Part shown: positions 22,360 through 30,639 of the stretch, piece by piece
How the letters are laid out: each line of letters opens with the position of its first letter
Position numbering within the stretch: the first letter of the stretch is position 1
NCBI GenBank assembly: GCA_035545895.1
Contig: DASZXJ010000015.1
Location: 1 to 33,153 of the forward strand
Direction of reading: 5' to 3'
Length of the DNA: 33,153 nucleotides
Origin: DASZXJ01 sp035545895
Lineage (GTDB): Bacteria; Planctomycetota; Phycisphaerae; Tepidisphaerales; Tepidisphaeraceae
Program-made: the position numbers and the translations under genes
The notes under the pieces: generated by a model
What the model was told of the DNA's origin: nothing
The model's input: only the letters and a program-made list of their open reading frames with translations
Databases searched by the model: none

Positions 22360-24029
22360 GTGACCCTGTTCGATTGTCGAATCCTTCTCGTTATGCGCTG
22401 CTTGCAGTGATCTTGGTTGCGTCGTTTCTACTTAAACTGAATCATCTGGGTCATCGGTCGCTCAAACCGCTGGACGAATCGTTTCATGCAATCGTCGCCG
22501 CCAATTTGCTCAAGCACCCACTTACGCCGACTTTGAATGATGGCCCGACGATTCCGATCGAGCAGGGCGACTGGTACAACGCGGGAATCTGGCTGCACAA
22601 GCCGCCGCTGGCGCTCTGGCAGATTGCAGGTTCGTATGCATTGTTTGGGGTCAATCCGTTCGCACTTCGATTGCCCTCAGCAATTTTGGCGACGCTCAGC
22701 GTGTTGTTTACCTTTTTGATCGGACGACGATTATTCGATGACGTGGCTGGGTTGATGGCCGCGGCGCTGCAAGCGTTCAATCCTGCCCTGACCATGCTCG
22801 TTCACGGCTATGTCTTCAGCGACCATGTGGACGTGTCGCTTTTGTTCTGGACGGAATTGTCGATCTATTTTCTTTTGCGCGCGATGGCGACAAAGAACCT
22901 GACCGGCTGGGTCATCTGCGGCATCGCGCAAGGCCTGGCATTTTTGTCCAAAACATATCCTGCGTTGATCGTCACCGGCTTGGCTGGGGTTTTATGGGTG
23001 TTGCCGGGTAGACGAATCTCTCTGAAATTCTTTATCGCATTTGTGGTCGCGACTATCGCAACGATTCTTCCGTGGACGATCTGGGCGCTGATGCACTGGC
23101 CTGACTTATTTATTGATGAAAACCTCGGGATTTTGAAGCATCTGACGCAGGATGTTGAAGGCTGGTCCGCGCCGTGGGATCGCGTGCTCTTTGATTACTG
23201 GGCGAGAGTCTTTCATATTTATTATCCAGCCATTATCTGCGCAGCGGCGATTGCATTTGTCCGCTTGCAAAAAAGCAGAGACGCAAATTTATGGATATTG
23301 ATGGCATGGGCGATGGGCGTGCTGGTCCCGAATCTTCTGGCGACGTCCAAACCAATGATAGCGACGCTCGTGGGTTGGCCGGCCATGTGGTTGCTGTTGG
23401 GTTGGCTGGTTTCCCAGGCCGTGCGCGGCGATCGGCTTGCTCTGGGCGTGTGGGTCGTTTCAATGTTTTATCCGCTTCTTCTGAAATCCAGCGATTTTGC
23501 TGCAATGCCTTTCTCAAGCACCGCTCCGATGGGCCAGGCTTTGCATGAGCATTCGTGGGTGATATGGGGAACGTTGATTTGCCTCGCGGGCGGCTGGGCG
23601 CTGTCTCAATTCAAAATTGGAAGATGGGAAGTCATTGTCGCATCGCTGGCGATGATCTTCCTTTCGTTGCGATGGTTTCCATCCGATGCGCCGCGAGGCT
23701 ACATCAACACCGCATGGCAAGCGACTCAACTCGACAGGGAATTTCCCAACTTCGAAAAGCTCGGCGAATTTGCCCGCACCTTGCCGGCCAATGTGGTGCT
23801 GCTCGTGGAAGAGCACGATAAATTGGACAATAAGCTGATTCAATTCGTGGCCGACCGAACGTGCTATCCCGTAGCTCAAGGCCAGATCGAAAACTTCAAG
23901 CAGAAGATCATTGACGCAGGCGGCGTGCCTTATCTGGTCAGCGCGGCTGCGAAACCTTTGCCCATTGTTTTCGAAGATCAGGTCGAGCATCGAACTCTTT
24001 ATTCATTCGAGCCGTCGCGGGAAAAGTAG
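22356..24029 (+). CDS. GT39/ArnT-like integral membrane glycosyltransferase
   Basis: 557 residues with about ten predicted membrane helices in the first 430 residues and a soluble C-terminal part. The first extracytoplasmic loop contains the acidic pair in KPLDESFHA (D40, E41) and the KPPL motif (HKPPLALW, 81-88), the hallmarks of the GT39/GT83 group (protein O-mannosyltransferases, ArnT) that uses polyprenyl-phosphate sugars. Later features include LRLPSAILATLSVLFTFLIGRRLFDD and LSKTYPALI. It probably adds a sugar to a protein, lipid or polymer on the outer face of the membrane; substrate unknown. It overlaps lutB by four bases and ends 20 bases before lutC, so it sits inside the lut cluster. 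This arrangement is unusual. Confidence 0.85.
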   Translation: MSDPVRLSNPSRYALLAVILVASFLLKLNHLGHRSLKPLDESFHAIVAANLLKHPLTPTLNDGPTIPIEQGDWYNAGIWLHKPPLALWQIAGSYALFGVNPFALRLPSAILATLSVLFTFLIGRRLFDDVAGLMAAALQAFNPALTMLVHGYVFSDHVDVSLLFWTELSIYFLLRAMATKNLTGWVICGIAQGLAFLSKTYPALIVTGLAGVLWVLPGRRISLKFFIAFVVATIATILPWTIWALMHWPDLFIDENLGILKHLTQDVEGWSAPWDRVLFDYWARVFHIYYPAIICAAAIAFVRLQKSRDANLWILMAWAMGVLVPNLLATSKPMIATLVGWPAMWLLLGWLVSQAVRGDRLALGVWVVSMFYPLLLKSSDFAAMPFSSTAPMGQALHEHSWVIWGTLICLAGGWALSQFKIGRWEVIVASLAMIFLSLRWFPSDAPRGYINTAWQATQLDREFPNFEKLGEFARTLPANVVLLVEEHDKLDNKLIQFVADRTCYPVAQGQIENFKQKIIDAGGVPYLVSAAAKPLPIVFEDQVEHRTLYSFEPSREK

Positions 24030-24049
24030 ATTGGCGGTATTGTTCCATC

Positions 24050-24703
24050 ATGCGCGATCAAGGGGATGTCATTGAATCCGTTCGCAGGGCGCTGGGTCGC
24101 ACTTCGCCGCTGACCGTGCCGCCCGTACCGCCCGTGATTGATGAGCCGATCGTCCGCCTGGTGCAATCGGATATCGGTTTGGCAGAACTATTCGCGCGCG
24201 TGGCGAGTGAAAACAAGATGGGTGTCACACCCGTTTCGCCTGATGAATTGGCCGATCAACTCGTTGCGTTTCTTCGAAAAAACAGGATCAAGTCAGTGGC
24301 GATGACCATATCGCCGCTTCTGAAAAGCCTGGGCATTTACGAATCGATCCGCCAGGCCGGCGTTGATGTCCGCACCTGGAATGAACTGCAGCTTGATCGG
24401 GTTTATGACATTGATTGCGGCATCACCGATGTGTGGGCGGCTGTCGCGGAAGTGGGGGGCCTGGTGATTCGCGGCACGGTGGATCACGGCAGAGCCGTTT
24501 CGCTCGTGCCGGCATTTCATGTTGCGATTGTCGAGCCCAAAAATCTGGTTGCCGATCTGGTCGATTTGTTTCAGAAAATACCGCCGGATCAGAACGACAA
24601 ATTTGTAATCATCACCGGCCCGAGCAAGACGGCCGACATCGAAATGAACCTGGTCACCGGCGTGCATGGCCCCGGCATGGTGCAGGTTTTCCTGCTGCAA
24701 TAA
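24050..24703 (+). CDS. lutC: Lactate utilization protein C (LUD domain)
   Basis: 217 residues. The N-terminal part (MRDQGDVIESVRRALGR) and the LUD core match LutC: DIDCGITDVWAAVAEVGGLV, then SLVPAFHVAIVEPKNLVADL and the C-terminal IITGPSKTADIEMNLVTGVHGPG, a strong family signature. It is the third component of the LutABC lactate oxidation system. It lies 20 bases after the glycosyltransferase gene, whose intrusion separates it from lutB. It is probably the last gene of the unit, although no terminator hairpin is visible in the 135 bases after the stop. Confidence 0.93.
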   Translation: MRDQGDVIESVRRALGRTSPLTVPPVPPVIDEPIVRLVQSDIGLAELFARVASENKMGVTPVSPDELADQLVAFLRKNRIKSVAMTISPLLKSLGIYESIRQAGVDVRTWNELQLDRVYDIDCGITDVWAAVAEVGGLVIRGTVDHGRAVSLVPAFHVAIVEPKNLVADLVDLFQKIPPDQNDKFVIITGPSKTADIEMNLVTGVHGPGMVQVFLLQ

Positions 24704-24838
24704 AGGTATAGACCGCAGACTTCACCCCAATTAAACGCTCGGAACCGATCGCCAATCAAGGTTCAGCCGCGACGCGCAGCGGAGCGCTCCCTCCCGTGCT
24801 AAAGTGTCGTCGCCAGCGAGTCTTTTGGAGATGTCACA

Positions 24839-25402
24839 ATGTCTCGCTTATTTCCCTGCCTGGTCTTATTGGTGTCCGCCTCCACGTCATTTGCGCAAGT
24901 GGTGTACGAACCGGTGAAATACCAGTTCGATTCCCATGGCACGACTTACTATTACGGCGGAACCGATCTCCGAATTCACGCCATCGCCAATGAACCTCAC
25001 TCCGCCGGCGCAACGTGGGGCCGGGTCAACGGCTATGACTTCGTCAGCGCCGATCTGCACGTCCATCGCGAAGTATCAAATCAGCCGGCCCGGGTCTTCA
25101 CCGATGCGGTCAGGAATCGCGATGCAGCGCCGTTTGGCTTTACCGCCGACGACGCGCGGAATGAAGCATATGCAAACGTCCCTCGATATTTCGTCAAACG
25201 GGATGTTCCCGGCATGGCCGTTGTTAAAAAGGACGGATCGTGGTCCGTCCCCGCGGCTGCGGTGCCGGTGCGGGTCTTCAAAAGCAACGGTCAGGAAATT
25301 CAGATTCGTTCGACGCCGCAGCCCAAGCCGCTGCTGATTATCCCCAAGGACATGCTGCAAAAGCCCCTGCCGTCCGATAAGCAAATGGTCCGTGCGGACT
25401 GA
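24839..25402 (+). CDS. Secreted protein of unknown function (187 residues)
   Basis: A signal peptide (residues 1-19, core LFPCLVLLVSASTSFA, cleavage before Q20) is followed by about 165 residues with no domain I recognise. Notable parts are DSHGTTYYYGGTDLRIHAIA, a His/Asp patch (SADLHVHRE), PRYFVKRDVPGMAVVKKDG and a C-terminal segment with KPLLIIPKDMLQKPLP. There are no membrane helices beyond the signal. GGAG lies about eight bases before the ATG. The gene stands 135 bases after lutC and 53 before another secreted protein. It is probably periplasmic or extracellular. Confidence 0.75.
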   Translation: MSRLFPCLVLLVSASTSFAQVVYEPVKYQFDSHGTTYYYGGTDLRIHAIANEPHSAGATWGRVNGYDFVSADLHVHREVSNQPARVFTDAVRNRDAAPFGFTADDARNEAYANVPRYFVKRDVPGMAVVKKDGSWSVPAAAVPVRVFKSNGQEIQIRSTPQPKPLLIIPKDMLQKPLPSDKQMVRAD

Positions 25403-25455
25403 TTCGATTGTGCAATCCCATCGCGCCGATATGATGACGGACAAAGGAGTTCGTC

Positions 25456-25947
25456 ATGCGCACGGCCGCGATCATGTTGGGTATCGTCATCTTGATGACA
25501 CAGGCGGCTGTGGCGCAAACCACCCGGCCGGCGGAACAAACGCTGAACAGCATGCTCCGCCCGTCCACCAGCGGGGGCGCGAGACCACTTCAACCGACCA
25601 GCGCGCCTTCCATCGACCGCTCAACTGGCATGGCTGCCGTCGCGCCGGGAGCGCCCACGCTCTCGGTCATTCGTGAGGGTACGTTTCTCGTCGATCGATT
25701 GGGACGGCTCACCCGTGGTGCTGATGGACAAAGCTGGGAATTTTCGTTCGAAGCCGATGGCCGGGCCATGAAAGACCCGCCCGTCGTCATTCTCCCCAAC
25801 CTGAAACTCATGGGCATGGAGCAAGCGATCAAAAACTCCAGCCGCGACCTTAAATTTTCCATCACCGGCATGGTGACCGAATACAATGGCCGCAACTATG
25901 TTCTGCTTGAAAAAGTGGTCGTTGTTCCCGATTCCCAGCAATTCTAA
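25456..25947 (+). CDS. Secreted protein of unknown function (163 residues)
   Basis: The signal peptide (1-20, core AIMLGIVILMTQAAVA) ends before QTTRPAEQ, a style common in Phycisphaerae exported proteins. A Pro/Ser-rich linker follows to about residue 65. The folded part is a compact beta-rich segment: REGTFLVDRLGRLTR, WEFSFEADG, PVVILPNLKLMGMEQAI and KFSITGMVTEYNGRNYVLLEKVVV, which has the look of an OB-fold-type domain (inference from pattern only). AAAGGAG lies seven bases upstream, the best ribosome site of this cluster. Possibly co-transcribed with the preceding secreted protein. Function unknown. Confidence 0.75.
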   Translation: MRTAAIMLGIVILMTQAAVAQTTRPAEQTLNSMLRPSTSGGARPLQPTSAPSIDRSTGMAAVAPGAPTLSVIREGTFLVDRLGRLTRGADGQSWEFSFEADGRAMKDPPVVILPNLKLMGMEQAIKNSSRDLKFSITGMVTEYNGRNYVLLEKVVVVPDSQQF

Positions 25948-25992
25948 ACCGGAACCGCAGCCTCAGTGATACTTTGCTGAATCGGCTCTATC

Positions 25993-26436
25993 ATGTTGTT
26001 GGATATGAGCACCGAGTCGTCATCTCACAGGCAAGCCAACCAATCCCAACCCAATGCGTGGGTCTATATCCGGCGGGCGCTGAATCTTCGTTGTCCTGAA
26101 TGCGGCCAGAGCCCAATGTTCGTTCCGCTCAAATCGGTTCGATCCATTTACGACTGGATGACGCCGCTGGACGGCTGCCCGCGTTGCGGCTACGCGTATC
26201 TGCGTGAGGAAGGATATTTTCTGCTGGCGACATGGGGTGTGAATTACGGCATCGTCGCGGGGCTGGGGCTTTTCATTTCGATGATGTTTGAATGGCTGCA
26301 TCCGCTGAAGTTCTGGCAATACATGGTTTACATTTTTCTGCCGTTGACGATGCTCAGTTTTCTATTGGTTCGCCATGCCAAAGCGTTGTTTCTGGCGATG
26401 GATCATTTTTTCGATCCGCATGTGAAAAGACCTTGA
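25993..26436 (+). CDS. DUF983 family zinc-ribbon membrane protein
   Basis: 147 residues. A zinc ribbon formed by CPECG (C34, C37) and CPRCG (C62, C65) is followed by the family-typical REEGYFLLATWGVNYG and two membrane helices (about 76-97 and 108-127). This matches DUF983 (PF06170), a family of unknown function. The start is uncertain: ATG 25993 gives MLLDMSTESS, and ATG 26005 gives MSTESS; neither has a clear ribosome site. It is 19 bases upstream of the BatA-like gene and on the same strand, so the two may be co-transcribed. Confidence 0.82.
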   Translation: MLLDMSTESSSHRQANQSQPNAWVYIRRALNLRCPECGQSPMFVPLKSVRSIYDWMTPLDGCPRCGYAYLREEGYFLLATWGVNYGIVAGLGLFISMMFEWLHPLKFWQYMVYIFLPLTMLSFLLVRHAKALFLAMDHFFDPHVKRP

Positions 26437-26455
26437 GACCCCGGGGGAACGAACG

Positions 26456-27928
26456 ATGGCCGTCGCATCGCCATGGTGGCTGCTGGGACTTTTGCCGTGG
26501 GCAGCGGTGGTTGTGTGGCTGTTGATTGGCCGGGGCGAATCGGCTGCGGTTCCATTCCTGAATTTGTGGCAGGCACCCAACCCAATGCCTCGCACCAGCC
26601 GGGCGCGTTTGCGATGGCCATCGCTTGGCGTTGCGCTCTGTTTAGTGGCGACGCTGCTGGCGGTCGTCGCAGCGGCACATCCGCTGGTTCCTCTTCTATC
26701 CCATCGAGCCAGCCTGAAGATAACGATCGTCGCCGATCATCGGATGACGATCGCGAAATGGAACGATTTGGTCGAATTGGCCGACCGTTCATTACGTGAG
26801 CAATTCACGGCTGGGCCCGTTGATTTAATCGATTCGGACGGCAAATGGGTCGAGACCGATTTGCAAAGCTGGGCCGCTCTGGCCAGGCAGAGTGCAATAT
26901 CATCCGACGATCGGAAGGTGCAAATTGTCGGATTGGCCAGGGAAATTCTAAGTCGCAGCGGTCTAATTATTTTGCTTAGCGATCAGCAATTCGAGATCGA
27001 CGACCCGGCGTTCATTCAATTTGCACCGGAGCAGTCTCCGAAAAACGCGGGATTTACCCGAGTATCCGCGCGTTCAACACCCTGGCCGGCCGTCATGATG
27101 TCGATTCGAAATGATTCGGATTTATCTGCCGCACAATTGCAGGTAGCCAATATCCTCCGGCCCATTGAACTGCCCCCGCACGGGCAGAGCCGCAATTACT
27201 TCATCGAACTGAAGGAATTGCCCTCAGTTTTGCCGGTGGAGTTGGTCGCTGACGATGATCTGCCGCTGGATAATCATGCTCGGCTGGTTCAAGAACGTGC
27301 CTGGCCTCGGATTGAGGTTGCAAGCGACGTTCCTTCGCCACTGGTTCGGATGATCGATACCTATTCCAAGCTGCGAGTTCCTTCGGAAAGCTCCGCCCGG
27401 CTTGTTGTTTCCTCGGAAACAATCGCAACAGAGCCAACTGTTATCGTTGCGGCATCGAACCAGACACTTGCGCAAGGCGAGCCGCGTGCAATCGATCATC
27501 CGATCAATGCGAACCTCGACTGGTCGAAAATCATCAGGCAGGGCATTCGTGTGAGCGCAGCCCCTCGACAGGGCTGGCAGACCATCGCGTGGGCGGGGGA
27601 TTCACCGCTGGTCGCCGTTCGAGAAAATCCTGTACGCCAGGTCTGGGTTGGCGTCGATTCGGATGCATTTTCCCGTAGCACCGATTTTGTGGTTTTCTGG
27701 ACCAACGTTTTCGACTGGGCCGGGCAGGGCGGGGATCGATATGTGTTTCAGGGAACTGCGGCGGTTCCAATTCCCACATGGTTCAAAACGAATTGGAAGC
27801 AAAAGCTGAAATCGCTGCCTTTTTCTTTTCAGGCTGTATCGGATTTTTCCGCGCCTTTTTCGATGACTGCGCTTATTCTGGTATGGGCAGCTTCGATGGT
27901 TTGGAAAAGAGGCTCGCAGGTGAGTTGA
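26456..27928 (+). CDS. BatA-like membrane protein with degenerate von Willebrand-type region
   Basis: 490 residues. Two N-terminal membrane helices (about 8-24 and 56-76) flank AVPFLNLWQAPNP, as in the BatA N-terminal domain (PF07584). A long soluble region follows, with a C-terminal helix (about 468-484). In BatA-type proteins the segment after the second helix starts a von Willebrand A domain with DxSxS metal site. Here the corresponding segment reads LKITIVADHRMTIAKW (87-102), so the metal-binding serines are missing. Later parts (PLDNHARLVQERAWPRIEV) resemble planctomycetal BatA paralogues of unknown role. It probably scaffolds a membrane complex. GGGGGAACG precedes the ATG. The stop is four bases from the next start. 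Confidence 0.7.
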   Translation: MAVASPWWLLGLLPWAAVVVWLLIGRGESAAVPFLNLWQAPNPMPRTSRARLRWPSLGVALCLVATLLAVVAAAHPLVPLLSHRASLKITIVADHRMTIAKWNDLVELADRSLREQFTAGPVDLIDSDGKWVETDLQSWAALARQSAISSDDRKVQIVGLAREILSRSGLIILLSDQQFEIDDPAFIQFAPEQSPKNAGFTRVSARSTPWPAVMMSIRNDSDLSAAQLQVANILRPIELPPHGQSRNYFIELKELPSVLPVELVADDDLPLDNHARLVQERAWPRIEVASDVPSPLVRMIDTYSKLRVPSESSARLVVSSETIATEPTVIVAASNQTLAQGEPRAIDHPINANLDWSKIIRQGIRVSAAPRQGWQTIAWAGDSPLVAVRENPVRQVWVGVDSDAFSRSTDFVVFWTNVFDWAGQGGDRYVFQGTAAVPIPTWFKTNWKQKLKSLPFSFQAVSDFSAPFSMTALILVWAASMVWKRGSQVS

Positions 27929-27932
27929 TTTT

Positions 27933-28310
27933 ATGACCGAACGAGAATCCAAAATCGTTCACAGTTACTACAACCCGTGGACGAGCTCAGCCCCGACATC
28001 GCTGAGTTCTGTTCCGACGCCTCTGCCTGCCTTGCTGCTTTGTACTCCGCCCTTGATGATGCTCATTGCTTTTGCGGGAATCGTTCACACCCAAAGCCTG
28101 TTTTTTGATGTTGTGCTGATCGTCGCGTTTGTTACGGCCTGGCCGACTGCGATGATCTCGCTGATTCGTTATGGCCGCCGGGAAGAAAATGAGCCTTTGC
28201 CCTGGTACGTCGATCTCAATCTCGGCATTAACTTGATTTTTCTGGCATTTGGCATGTTTGCACTGATCGCGATTTTTATTTTGGCAACCGCGCATTTTTG
28301 GCGTATTTGA
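27933..28310 (+). CDS. Three-helix membrane protein of unknown function
   Basis: 125 residues. A polar N-terminus (1-30, with NPWTSSAPTSLSS) is followed by three predicted membrane helices (about 32-50, 57-78 and 98-118) with the positive loop IRYGRREENEPLPW between the second and third. I recognise no family. AGGTGAG lies about eight bases before the ATG, partly inside the end of the BatA-like gene. The four-base gap indicates co-transcription and suggests a partner of that protein. Confidence 0.65.
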   Translation: MTERESKIVHSYYNPWTSSAPTSLSSVPTPLPALLLCTPPLMMLIAFAGIVHTQSLFFDVVLIVAFVTAWPTAMISLIRYGRREENEPLPWYVDLNLGINLIFLAFGMFALIAIFILATAHFWRI

Positions 28311-28329
28311 AGATATTCCCCGGCTGGCC

Positions 28330-28357
28330 TTGCAAAAATTGCGCGTTTCGATAACAT
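28330..28357 (+). promoter_or_regulatory. Weak candidate promoter of the TPR lipoprotein gene
   Basis: TTGCAA (28330-28335), 16 bases, TAACAT (28352-28357): each box matches the sigma70 consensus at 4 of 6. It lies 55 bases before the start codon. Low confidence. Confidence 0.25.
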
Positions 28358-28412
28358 CCCCTGCGTCAATTTCGTCTTCCGCAGGATGCGTGAAGCTACA
28401 CGGAGGTAGCCA

Positions 28413-29192
28413 ATGACCAAATCCATTCCATTCATCACTTTAATATCGCTGGCGTTGTTGTCGGGCTGCGCCGACGTCATCACCTATTCCCACGATGCCC
28501 AGCGCGAAGGCATGCGCCTTTATAACGAAGGTGATTTCGCCGACGCCGCCGGGGCGTTTCGAAATTCTGTCCGGCAGAATCCGCAGAATTATGAAAGCAA
28601 TTACTGGCTGGGCGAATCGTATACCAAGCTTCAGCAATATGAGCAGGCCATCGCTGCGTATAAGACTGCCCGCAAGACCATCAATCTGACTTTGGCCGGC
28701 AAGTACGATGAGGAGATGCACCAGAAGATTCTGGATGGGCTGGCCAATGCGATTGCAGTCAGCGACGTTAAAGGCAATGAGCTGGATGCTGCCCAGCAGG
28801 ACGCCGATCACCACGGCACGGCCGAATCGTGGATTCTTCTGGCAAAAATTCACGCGCGCAAAGGGGATGCTGATTCTGCCGTCGATGCGTACAACCGTGC
28901 AGCCCTGCTCGAGCCGCGCAATTTCGGGGTTGAAAAGGAATACGGGCTATATCTCGAGCGCATCGGCCAGACCGAGCGGGCCGCAGCGCCATTGAAGAAG
29001 GCATTTTCGTTGGATAACCAGGATGCCGATGTCGCCGCTGCCCTGCGACGACTGGGAATCGTGCCCGGCCCGACCGTGAACAGCGAAGCGCCAGCGGCGT
29101 CGTCGCGAACGGGAAATGCGGGCAATAGTAGTCCCATTCCCACGCGGCCGCCCGCCCCAGCCAGCCCAACTGTCGAAGCGCCGCGCGATTAA
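28413..29192 (+). CDS. TPR lipoprotein
   Basis: 259 residues. The lipoprotein signal ends in LLSGC (lipidated C19), so the mature protein is anchored to a membrane. TPR-type helices follow: REGMRLYNEGDFADAAGAFR, YWLGESYTKLQQYEQAIAAY, then after a helical spacer SWILLAKIHARKGDADSAVD and EYGLYLERIGQTERAAAPLK. The C-terminus (about 215-259) is a disordered Pro/Ser/Ala-rich tail. Such proteins usually scaffold envelope assemblies; the specific role is unknown. GGAGG lies about seven bases before the ATG. The TPRs are not of the array type (no NNLGNALR consensus), so this gene is not a tenth copy. A strong terminator follows. Confidence 0.85.
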   Translation: MTKSIPFITLISLALLSGCADVITYSHDAQREGMRLYNEGDFADAAGAFRNSVRQNPQNYESNYWLGESYTKLQQYEQAIAAYKTARKTINLTLAGKYDEEMHQKILDGLANAIAVSDVKGNELDAAQQDADHHGTAESWILLAKIHARKGDADSAVDAYNRAALLEPRNFGVEKEYGLYLERIGQTERAAAPLKKAFSLDNQDADVAAALRRLGIVPGPTVNSEAPAASSRTGNAGNSSPIPTRPPAPASPTVEAPRD

Positions 29193-29239
29193 AGCAGGCG
29201 AGTGGTATTGACGCGCCCGGCTCGCCCGGATGCGTCTAC

Positions 29240-29286
29240 GCCGGCCGGGTTTCTCAGGGGACGAACCCGGCCGGCGATTTTGTTTC
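29240..29286 (+). terminator. Rho-independent terminator
   Basis: A perfect 12-base GC-rich stem (29240-29251 with 29264-29275, GCCGGCCGGGTT and its complement) with a 12-base loop is followed by GATTTTGTTT. It lies 48 bases after the TPR lipoprotein stop and is the clearest terminator in the window. Confidence 0.85.
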
Positions 29287-29380
29287 ATCTCATAATTCGC
29301 AAAGCCACGAAGAAAACACGAAGTTTTCACGAAAAAATCATCCGATTTCTCCCGGCGGATCAGTTTCCATTGAGAAATTG

Positions 29381-29443
29381 TTTAGCGCCGCCGCAAGCGG
29401 CGGGTTCTGGCGCTCGTAACCCGCCGCAAGCAGCGGCGCTCAA
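29381..29443. repeat. REP-like palindromic element, copy 1
   Basis: The element carries two inverted arms each built on CCGCCGCAAGCGGCGG (second arm with one change, CCGCCGCAAGCAGCGG) around a GGCGCTCG centre, flanked by TTTAGCGC and GCGCTCAA. Its reverse complement matches the copy at 31413-31480 along almost its whole length. It sits 15 bases from the 3' end of the His-tailed protein gene. Probably a non-autonomous repeat of the REP type; no transposase is visible nearby. Confidence 0.75.
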
Positions 29444-29458
29444 CGAAGACCACAAACT

Positions 29459-29737
29459 TTAATGCCCGTGCCCGTGCCCATGCGCAACATCGGCGTCGGC
29501 GTGCATGTCGTGCAGCGGAACGTCCGGCGGGGCGGGAGGCATGCACGCGCGAACCACCGGGCCGATCACCGCGGCTGCGATAAACATCGTCACCACGATG
29601 ATCACCATGCTCCCAGCCCAGGTGCTGTCCTGCGATATCGCCGGATGCGGATCGACAGGCCCAGCCGGATGAACCGACTCCTGCGCCATCGCCATTGACG
29701 ACAGCAACAATACCAGCCCAAGCATCAGTGGTTTCAT
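29459..29737 (-). CDS. Small membrane protein with His-rich tail
   Basis: 92 residues. A signal peptide (1-19, LMLGLVLLLSSMAMA) is followed by a short polar segment, a membrane helix (about 42-64, AGSMVIIVVTMFIAAAVIGPVV) and a tail rich in His, Asp and Pro ending HDMHADADVAHGHGHGH. The tail has seven histidines in 17 residues and could bind Zn, Ni, Co or Cu. I recognise no family. It starts 12 bases after the HAD phosphatase stop, with AGGAT upstream, so the two genes form an operon on the minus strand. A metal storage, buffering or chaperone role is inference. Confidence 0.65.
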   Translation of the reverse strand: MKPLMLGLVLLLSSMAMAQESVHPAGPVDPHPAISQDSTWAGSMVIIVVTMFIAAAVIGPVVRACMPPAPPDVPLHDMHADADVAHGHGHGH

Positions 29738-29749
29738 AGGGTTGCCATC

Positions 29750-30448
29750 CTAAATCAAAAACTTCAGCGCGGGAACGGCTGTGTGCAAAACCTTTGGGCT
29801 TAACGAGTCCACGATCCAGTCGGCATCGGTGAATTTGTCGGCTGAATGACTGCTGGTCAGCGCCAGCACGGGAAACCCGACCTTTTTCACGGACGATGCG
29901 ACCTTGGGCGCATCCTCGACGATCAAACAGTCCGCCGGGGTGAGGATTTGTTTGATCTTTTCGCTTAACAGCCGGGTGGCCATCAGATAGCCCGAAGGGT
30001 CTGGCTTGCCGACGGTTACATCTTCTGCCGCGACGATCACGCCGAAGCAATCGCGCAGGCTCACGCCTTCCAGCATCGTCTCGATTTCCTCCCGCAGCGC
30101 CCCGGAACAGATGGCCAGCGGGTATTTTCGCCACAATCCCCGGATGCACTCTTCGGCGCCCGGCAGGGCTTTGTATTGGCGACGCGCGATCAGGTCGCGC
30201 ATGACTTCGCTTTTTCGGGTCATCACCCGCAGGAAGGTTTTGGGGTCCAGTTCCCGCTTGTGCTTGGCAAACAAGAACTTCCATGCTCCCTTGTCATCGA
30301 AACCGATGAGTTCGGAATAGTATTCGTTTTCCGTCAGTTCGATTTTTTCGTCGGCTGCAACTTCTTGAAAGGCCTGGAAATGCAGAGGTTCGCTGTTGAC
30401 GATCACCCCGTCAAAATCAAAGATCACCGCCGCCGGCCATTTGGACAT
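29750..30448 (-). CDS. HAD-superfamily phosphatase, beta-phosphoglucomutase-like
   Basis: 232 residues with all four HAD motifs: FDFDGVIVNSE (10-20; nucleophile D11, acid/base D13), CSG (S115), GKPDP (K148) and VEDAP (E178, D179). The helical cap between residues 20 and 95 is of the C1 type found in beta-phosphoglucomutases, phosphoglycolate phosphatases and sugar phosphatases. The substrate cannot be told from the sequence. Cytoplasmic. It is the first gene of a two-gene operon with the His-tailed membrane protein. About 610 bases without a gene lie upstream. Confidence 0.9.
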   Translation of the reverse strand: MSKWPAAVIFDFDGVIVNSEPLHFQAFQEVAADEKIELTENEYYSELIGFDDKGAWKFLFAKHKRELDPKTFLRVMTRKSEVMRDLIARRQYKALPGAEECIRGLWRKYPLAICSGALREEIETMLEGVSLRDCFGVIVAAEDVTVGKPDPSGYLMATRLLSEKIKQILTPADCLIVEDAPKVASSVKKVGFPVLALTSSHSADKFTDADWIVDSLSPKVLHTAVPALKFLI

Positions 30449-30639
30449 GGCGGAAAACTAGCGATCTTCCGTCAGCTAAGCAAGAGGGGCTTGAACCATG
30501 GATTTTGTACCAAACCCCCGCTGCGCTGCGGGCTTCAACGGAGGCGAATGCAGCGAGTTGACCCGTAGGAGAGTACGGTGGGATACCGCATCGTTCGCTA
30601 GGCAACCAGTGGCGGGGGTTGGCGTTGATTCTGAGATCG
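30449..30639. other. Intergenic region upstream of the HAD gene
   Basis: No gene. A hairpin-like CCCGC...GCGGG is present at about 30513-30528. Frames read through this region and the following repeats do not look like proteins. The HAD promoter is expected here but no clear -35/-10 pair stands out. Confidence 0.35.

Noticed and set aside
28413..29192. TPR lipoprotein as a tenth member of the array
   Set aside because: It has a lipobox, no transferase domain and a different repeat consensus.
29382..30284. A 300-residue minus-strand frame over the HAD and His-tailed genes
   Set aside because: It overlaps two well-supported genes in another frame and its translation is Arg/Gly/Ala-rich without any motif.
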